Shown here: one piece after another, positions 60,080 through 64,000 of the stretch
Position numbering within the stretch: position 1 is the stretch's first letter
Layout: every line of letters starts with the position of its first letter
Source of the DNA: JAFGLZ01 sp964390905
GTDB lineage: Bacteria > Planctomycetota > Phycisphaerae > UBA1845 > JAFGLZ01
DNA length: 64,000 nt
Direction of reading: 5' to 3'
NCBI GenBank assembly: GCA_964390905.1
Contig: CAYMLO010000009.1
Coordinates: forward strand, 35,942-99,941
The notes under the pieces: model-generated
The model's database searches: none
Seen by the model: the letters and a program-made list of their open reading frames with translations, nothing else
What the model was told of the DNA's origin: nothing
Translations under genes and position numbers: made by a program

Positions 60080-60628
60080 CTATGCCTTGCGGAAGACGAC
60101 CGATTTGCTGAATCGGATCCCAGGCTCGTCGCAGGCCTTCAGCCCCACGTCCTCCGCGAGGGCGATCGTTTCACGAAGTGCCTCGTCCGAGACGTGGAAC
60201 CGGGGCTCGGTGACCAGGAAATGCCCGCCGGGTGAAAGACACGAATGCACCTCCTGGAGCAAGTGAGCGGCATCAGGCACCTCGTGGACCACCCAGAACG
60301 CGACGGCGAACGCCACGGTGTCGTCAATCCCGATCGAATCGGCGTCACACTTGTGCGTTCGGATTCGATCCGCGACGCCAGCCCGCCTGGCGCGCTTCTG
60401 CAGCACGTCCAGCATCTTCTGTTGCAGGTCAACGGCGATCACGCGGCCCCCGTCGCCCACCATCCTCGCCAGGCCGATGGCGTTGAAGCCCATCCCGCAG
60501 CCGATGTCCATGACCATCATGCCCGGCTTGACGTAGGGCCCGAACATCGCCTCCGGCTTGAACAGAAGGCGTCGAAACCAGTTGTCGAACGTGTAGGCCA
60601 TCCACCACGGGCAGACCTCGCCGGCCAT
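60080..60628 (-). CDS. Class-I SAM-dependent methyltransferase
   Basis: 182 residues. Motif I is MVMDIGCGMGFNAIGLARMV, motif II ends with VIAVDLQQKMLD, and HKCDADSIGI and AFWVVHEVPDAAHLLQEVHS follow, with SPGGHFLVTEPRFHV as motif III-IV. This is the UbiE/MenG-like or Methyltransf_11 class; the substrate is uncertain (quinone, arsenic or a small molecule). The head MAGEVCPWWMAYTFDNWFRR is as in small Planctomycetes/anaerobe methyltransferases. It lies between the ceramidase-like and isomerase genes, 33 and 46 bp away, which suggests an operon. Confidence 0.87.
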   Translation of the reverse strand: MAGEVCPWWMAYTFDNWFRRLLFKPEAMFGPYVKPGMMVMDIGCGMGFNAIGLARMVGDGGRVIAVDLQQKMLDVLQKRARRAGVADRIRTHKCDADSIGIDDTVAFAVAFWVVHEVPDAAHLLQEVHSCLSPGGHFLVTEPRFHVSDEALRETIALAEDVGLKACDEPGIRFSKSVVFRKA

Positions 60629-60661
60629 CGCTTGGCTTCCCCTTTGCCCACAACATGGGCT

Positions 60662-61942
60662 TCATCCAGCCGTATCCCAGCCGCCAGTGAGCTCGATCGC
60701 GCACTCGGCAAGCAGATCGCCCGCCTGGGGCGCCATGCGACTGGACCCGGTCAGCGTCGTTTCGTACCCACCCCGCTCGAACGCCTCTTTGTGAGGCACG
60801 TAGCCGACCATCCCGTTGGCCCACCCGACCACCAGCGCGTGCTTCGGATGCGCCCGCTCCTTGATTCGCAGGCCGAGCTCGACGAAGTACTCGGCCGGGA
60901 TGCCCGCGACGGCCAGTTCGTCCACAAAGAGCACCTGCACCTCGGCCGGTTGTGTCCCGCGCTCCCGAATTCGCTGGACCAACGCGGGCATGTGGCGGTC
61001 GTAGATCGCCGGGTCCACGAAACGCTGGGCACCCCGGACCGTCCCGTGGATCTCCGCATCCGTCAGTTCCCTGTACGGGAGCATCACCGTCCGTGATCGC
61101 GCTCCCAGACGGACGGTCTTGCGGAATGTCATCTCGGCGATCACACGCTGGGCATCGGCCGCCAGCCGCCGCCCGGTTTCCTCCATCGACAGGTCCGCCC
61201 CGCCTGCGCATGGGTCGGACGTATGGAGGTTGCCCGCCGCTCCGTTCAGGAACAACGTGACCGGACAGCCTCCTTCCTTCATCGTTGCAGCCAGGACCCC
61301 CGGGTATCCCGCCGACAGGGCCGTGCCTGCCCCGTGGTGCGTCGGGTGGCAGGCGAAGTTGACGACCGCGCCCAGCAACCGTCCGTCCCGGGCCCGCGCC
61401 GCCAGGACCGCCAGCTCCGGGTCGATGGGTCCCTCCACACACAGAGCGTCGGCGTCGTCGAAAGTACCGTGCGTCCGCACCGTGCCGCCGCGGAAGATCA
61501 CCCGCCGGTTGTGGGCGACGCCGAACTCGAAGCAGCTACCGAAACCTATCTCCGCCTCCTGCATGTCCGCCACGGCCCGTCCGAAGCCTGTAACGACCTT
61601 CTCGATAAGTTGACCGATGTAGGCGTCGTCGCGTCGGACGTCGCCGCAGTTCGCGACGGCCGGTCCGGCATGGTTGTGCGTCGCGGACACCATGATGCCG
61701 TCGCCGGGCACGCCATGCCGCTTGGACACTTGCTCCCGGATCGCCGTGGTCTGGGTCCATCGGATCGACAACGTGTCGAGCTGGACGAAGGCAATGGTCC
61801 GGCCCCCACACGCCATGACGAAGATGCGGGCGTACAGTGGGTCCAGCACGGTGTCGGTGATGAGGTCGCGAAGCCATCCGATCTTGTGCGTGCCCACGGG
61901 TGGCGTGATGTCGACCTCGGCGAAACCCACACGGATGCTCAT
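60662..61942 (-). CDS. Neutral/alkaline ceramidase N-terminal-like protein
   Basis: 426 residues from ATG at 61942 (AAGGAA six bases upstream). The family signature is at the start: VGFAEVDITPPVGTHKIGWL; then ATHNHAGPAV contains the zinc-binding H-x-H, VNFACHPTHHGAGTALSAGY is the second metal site, and FLNGAAGNLHTSDP follows. Late segments VGWANGMVGYVPHKEAF complete the catalytic domain. Such proteins are common in planctomycetes, often without a signal peptide, as here, so a real ceramidase role is doubtful; amide or ester hydrolysis of another substrate is possible. The gene is first in a run with the methyltransferase and isomerase. Confidence 0.88.
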   Translation of the reverse strand: MSIRVGFAEVDITPPVGTHKIGWLRDLITDTVLDPLYARIFVMACGGRTIAFVQLDTLSIRWTQTTAIREQVSKRHGVPGDGIMVSATHNHAGPAVANCGDVRRDDAYIGQLIEKVVTGFGRAVADMQEAEIGFGSCFEFGVAHNRRVIFRGGTVRTHGTFDDADALCVEGPIDPELAVLAARARDGRLLGAVVNFACHPTHHGAGTALSAGYPGVLAATMKEGGCPVTLFLNGAAGNLHTSDPCAGGADLSMEETGRRLAADAQRVIAEMTFRKTVRLGARSRTVMLPYRELTDAEIHGTVRGAQRFVDPAIYDRHMPALVQRIRERGTQPAEVQVLFVDELAVAGIPAEYFVELGLRIKERAHPKHALVVGWANGMVGYVPHKEAFERGGYETTLTGSSRMAPQAGDLLAECAIELTGGWDTAG

Positions 61943-62062
61943 GACCGGTTCCTTGAGAATCTCGCACAGCGACCCGTGGCCCATACTTCAGAGGCGCCCT
62001 GCGCTACACCTTCGACTCATCGGCAAAGATCTGGCCCGCAAGGCACTGCCAGGGCGGTCGAG

Positions 62063-62092
62063 AGTATACCACCCCCGAGGCCCACGCCCCAA
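62063..62092 (-). promoter_or_regulatory. Predicted promoter of the ceramidase-like gene run
   Basis: On the minus strand TTGGGG (62092-62087), 18 bp, TATACT (62068-62063). The leader to the ATG at 61942 would be about 113 nt. The -10 is strong and the -35 weak. Confidence 0.42.
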
Positions 62093-62179
62093 TCAGTCCA
62101 ACCCTACGCCAATGGTCAGCCAGTGTGATGCGGCACGATGGTGTGTGTGTCGCACCTCGCAAGTCCTAGCGCTGCAGTA

Positions 62180-62848
62180 CTAGGACCAGCCGACGATCAG
62201 CTGGGCGATAACGACATAGGCGTTGCTGAACGGCTCGGTGCGGAAGAAGGTCACCGGAATGTGTGGCGCACCCACGAACGGACGTAGCACCCACCCCATC
62301 TGCATTCCAACGAATGCATACAGCGCCAACCAGGCGTAGAGCATCACTCTGTGATAGTGATGCCGACGAATGAGGACGCGATAGGACCGAAACATGACGA
62401 CCTGACCCGCGATCGCCGCAAGCGTGAGCATCCCCGCGTTGAACAGGAGGGCAGCTCGATAGTCCAACGTCGAGCAGTACCAGAACCGTGTCAGAGGCGC
62501 GAGCGACGCGAGGGCCACGCTGAGTCCCGCTTGCCCGGCCAGGATGGCCTGGAGGGCGTCTCGGAAGTCGTCTCGCAACCCCAGAACGGTGTTGAGCACG
62601 AAGAAGCCCGGCAGGCAGAGCAGACTGGTTACCAACAAGAGCAACGGCATCTTCACCGCGGCGTAGATGACTTGGAGGATTCGTTCCGGCGAATCGAGCT
62701 GATAGCTGCCCATCATCCCGCCGTAGATGGGCGCGAAGCCCAGAATCATCACCGGCAGCCACCACGTCGGACGCCTGACCGAAGGCGTCGGCGCAAACGG
62801 ACCTGATGCCCGGAGGAATTCGTCGGTGTGCCCGAGAACCGCGCGCAT
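62180..62848 (-). CDS. Polytopic membrane protein, Yip1-like (paralogue A)
   Basis: 222 residues with about five hydrophobic helices (for example LPVMILGFAPIYGGMMGSYQ, KMPLLLLVTSLLCLPGFFVL, LTLAAIAGQVVMFRSY). A conserved ending YAFVGMQMGWVLRPFVGAPH, then PVTFFRTEPFSNAYVVIAQL, recurs in the next upstream gene. The layout is that of Yip1/DUF-type membrane proteins found in planctomycetes. Start at 62848. It begins 18 bp after the stop of the paralogue upstream, so the two form an operon. No function can be assigned. Confidence 0.78.
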   Translation of the reverse strand: MRAVLGHTDEFLRASGPFAPTPSVRRPTWWLPVMILGFAPIYGGMMGSYQLDSPERILQVIYAAVKMPLLLLVTSLLCLPGFFVLNTVLGLRDDFRDALQAILAGQAGLSVALASLAPLTRFWYCSTLDYRAALLFNAGMLTLAAIAGQVVMFRSYRVLIRRHHYHRVMLYAWLALYAFVGMQMGWVLRPFVGAPHIPVTFFRTEPFSNAYVVIAQLIVGWS

Positions 62849-62866
62849 TCCCTGGGTCTCCGTGGT

Positions 62867-63685
62867 CTAGCCCGCGCCCAGGAGTTGCTGTATCTGGTGG
62901 ACAACGGCCTGGAAGAAGTTGCCTTCCCGCTGGCGGAACCACGTGAAGGGCAGATTGGGGCAACCGATGAACGGTCGCAGCAGCCAACCCATCTGCGCCC
63001 CCACCAGCGCGTAGATCACCACCCAGATTCTGAAGATCGACCTCGCCTGCCCGAGGGCTTGATCGGGGACGTCCCAGGGGATCTGATCCATCGGTCCCGG
63101 CTCGCGTTGCGCAGGATTTGTTTCTTGGGGTTCGCCCTCATCACCGGCCTTTACGGAGGTCACGGTCGGTGGGATCACGGGCGGAGGCGCGGCCAGACGG
63201 CGAAGCGTGTGCAACAAGAAGCCCAAGGCCACGATCCCCGAGACGCCCAACAGCACCACGTTGAGAAGGATCATGAACGCGTAGCTCGTGGTGCTGAGCG
63301 TGAAGAACCCCAGGATGGTTGCCAGCGATGCGGCAACCGCCACGTTGACCACCACCGCACCGACCAGCAAGCGCAGCGTCTCAGCAAAACTGAGACGACA
63401 GCCGACCAGCGCATTGAAGACGTACAGCGATGGGAACGTCACCACCAGCGTTAGCAGGAACAACGCCGGCAGCTTGATCATCGACGCAAGGACTTGCACG
63501 TAGCAGGCGGGATCACGACTGAAGACCGCGTACCAACCCATGAAGAAGCCGTAGACCAGCCCGAGCACGACCGCCAATGAGACGAAGGTGCGTAGCGGCA
63601 GCTCCATCTGGCCCTTGGCAAGGAGCTCGGGCGTGGTCTTCCGCCCTCGCAACAGGTCGTCCAGCTGTCTGAGCCAGTTTCGCAT
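62867..63685 (-). CDS. Polytopic membrane protein, Yip1-like (paralogue B)
   Basis: 272 residues. Helices include TFVSLAVVLGLVYGFFMGWY, KLPALFLLTLVVTFPSLYVF, and MILLNVVLLGVSGIVALGFL; a Pro/Glu-rich loop of about 45 residues (VIPPTVTSVKAGDEGEPQET) lies before the last helix, where paralogue A is shorter. The ending YALVGAQMGWLLRPFIGCPN and FTWFRQREGNFFQAVV matches paralogue A closely, so the pair arose by duplication. The head RNWLRQLDDLLRGRKTTPEL is amphipathic. Confidence 0.8.
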   Translation of the reverse strand: MRNWLRQLDDLLRGRKTTPELLAKGQMELPLRTFVSLAVVLGLVYGFFMGWYAVFSRDPACYVQVLASMIKLPALFLLTLVVTFPSLYVFNALVGCRLSFAETLRLLVGAVVVNVAVAASLATILGFFTLSTTSYAFMILLNVVLLGVSGIVALGFLLHTLRRLAAPPPVIPPTVTSVKAGDEGEPQETNPAQREPGPMDQIPWDVPDQALGQARSIFRIWVVIYALVGAQMGWLLRPFIGCPNLPFTWFRQREGNFFQAVVHQIQQLLGAG

Positions 63686-63870
63686 GGGGTGTCTCCATCG
63701 CGCAACGGGATCAACTCGAGCGTTAGCTCAGGGCACAACAGAACATGGGCAAGAACGAGCCGGTCCGGCGGCTTCGAGATCAGGATTCGTCGCCTTCCGG
63801 TTCCTCAGGACGGCACCTTCACGCGAGCCTGCTCTTCGGGGACGTGTCTGAAGAGCCAGCCCTCAAGGGA

Positions 63871-64000
63871 CTATACGTCAGCGGAGACGACGAGTTCGGC
63901 CCCGGTGTCGACGGAGAATCGGGTTTGCGCGCTTGTCGAGAGGCGAGATGCAAGCACATTCGCAGCGGTGCTTGGAAGTTTGCGCCCTTGACCGAAGACC
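63871..64000 (-). CDS. Possible C-terminal fragment of a protein at the window edge
   Basis: An open minus-strand frame enters from the right edge and stops with TAG at 63873-63871. Its 42 codons read like a protein C-terminus (KLPSTAANVLASRLSTSAQ, then TRFSVDTGAELVVSADV). A plus-strand frame from ATG at 63746 is also open to the edge and shares third codon positions, so base composition cannot decide; it lacks a ribosome-binding site. No family recognised. Confidence 0.35.
   Translation of the reverse strand, partial: VFGQGRKLPSTAANVLASRLSTSAQTRFSVDTGAELVVSADV

Noticed and set aside
63746..64000. Plus-strand frame open to the right edge
   Set aside because: No ribosome-binding site, odd composition, and it shares third codon positions with a more protein-like minus-strand frame.

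Overview
The window is one contiguous, GC-rich, gene-dense bacterial chromosome segment. I read it as Planctomycetota, possibly Phycisphaerae-like; this is inferred from gene content and was not tested by phylogeny. The signs are several large membrane glycosyltransferases with C-terminal TPRs (TMTC/PMT type), membrane proteins with paired CPxC zinc ribbons of a type common in planctomycetes, a sulfatase-like enzyme, an agarase-like glycosidase, a fused siroheme decarboxylase (AhbA-AhbB), and outer-membrane/LPS genes (KdsC and a giant LptC/OstA-like protein). I saw no tRNA, rRNA, CRISPR array, insertion sequence or prophage.

Layout. 0-11.6 kb, minus strand: edge-truncated metallo-beta-lactamase-fold protein, TPR protein, class-III aminotransferase, lipoprotein, a principal-type sigma factor that appears to start at ATC, ribosomal protein S1, ribBA-pgsA (overlapping), a family-2 glycosyltransferase and a PMT-type glycosyltransferase. 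11.6-19.2 kb, plus strand: enolase-superfamily dehydratase, response regulator, M16 metalloprotease, cyclodeaminase-type folate enzyme, asparaginyl-tRNA synthetase with a coiled-coil insertion, iron-sulfur flavoprotein. Three structurally different palindromic elements sit between genes here (12.8, 16.3 and 19.3 kb).

19.4-25.2 kb: tandemly duplicated zinc-ribbon membrane proteins, a DUF4190-like protein, a TM2 protein, an SGNH hydrolase and a GNAT acetyltransferase. 25.4-33.5 kb: a likely glycan-processing locus (SGNH hydrolase fused to a helical-barrel domain, agarase-like glycosidase, membrane-anchored sulfatase-like enzyme, and a convergent large lipoprotein). 34-37.3 kb: B12-binding-fold protein, small membrane protein, lipoprotein, HU-type protein and two overlapping YkgJ-type cysteine proteins. 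37.5-44.2 kb: three large GT-C/TPR membrane proteins.

44.3-54 kb: lipoprotein, secreted calcineurin-like phosphoesterase, the translation block rpsB-tsf-pyrH, a LpxL-like acyltransferase / CPBP protease / small membrane protein operon, universal stress protein, AhbAB. 54.6-64 kb, minus strand: kdsC followed by a 1251-residue LptC/LptA-like protein, a TIM-barrel isomerase, a methyltransferase, a ceramidase-like protein and two paralogous Yip1-like membrane proteins.

Promoter-like sites throughout fit a sigma70-type consensus (TTGnnn, 17-18 bp, TAtanT), consistent with the housekeeping-type sigma factor encoded here. Functionally the window mixes housekeeping genes (translation, riboflavin, phospholipid, LPS, heme/siroheme) with cell-surface glycan and protein-glycosylation genes.
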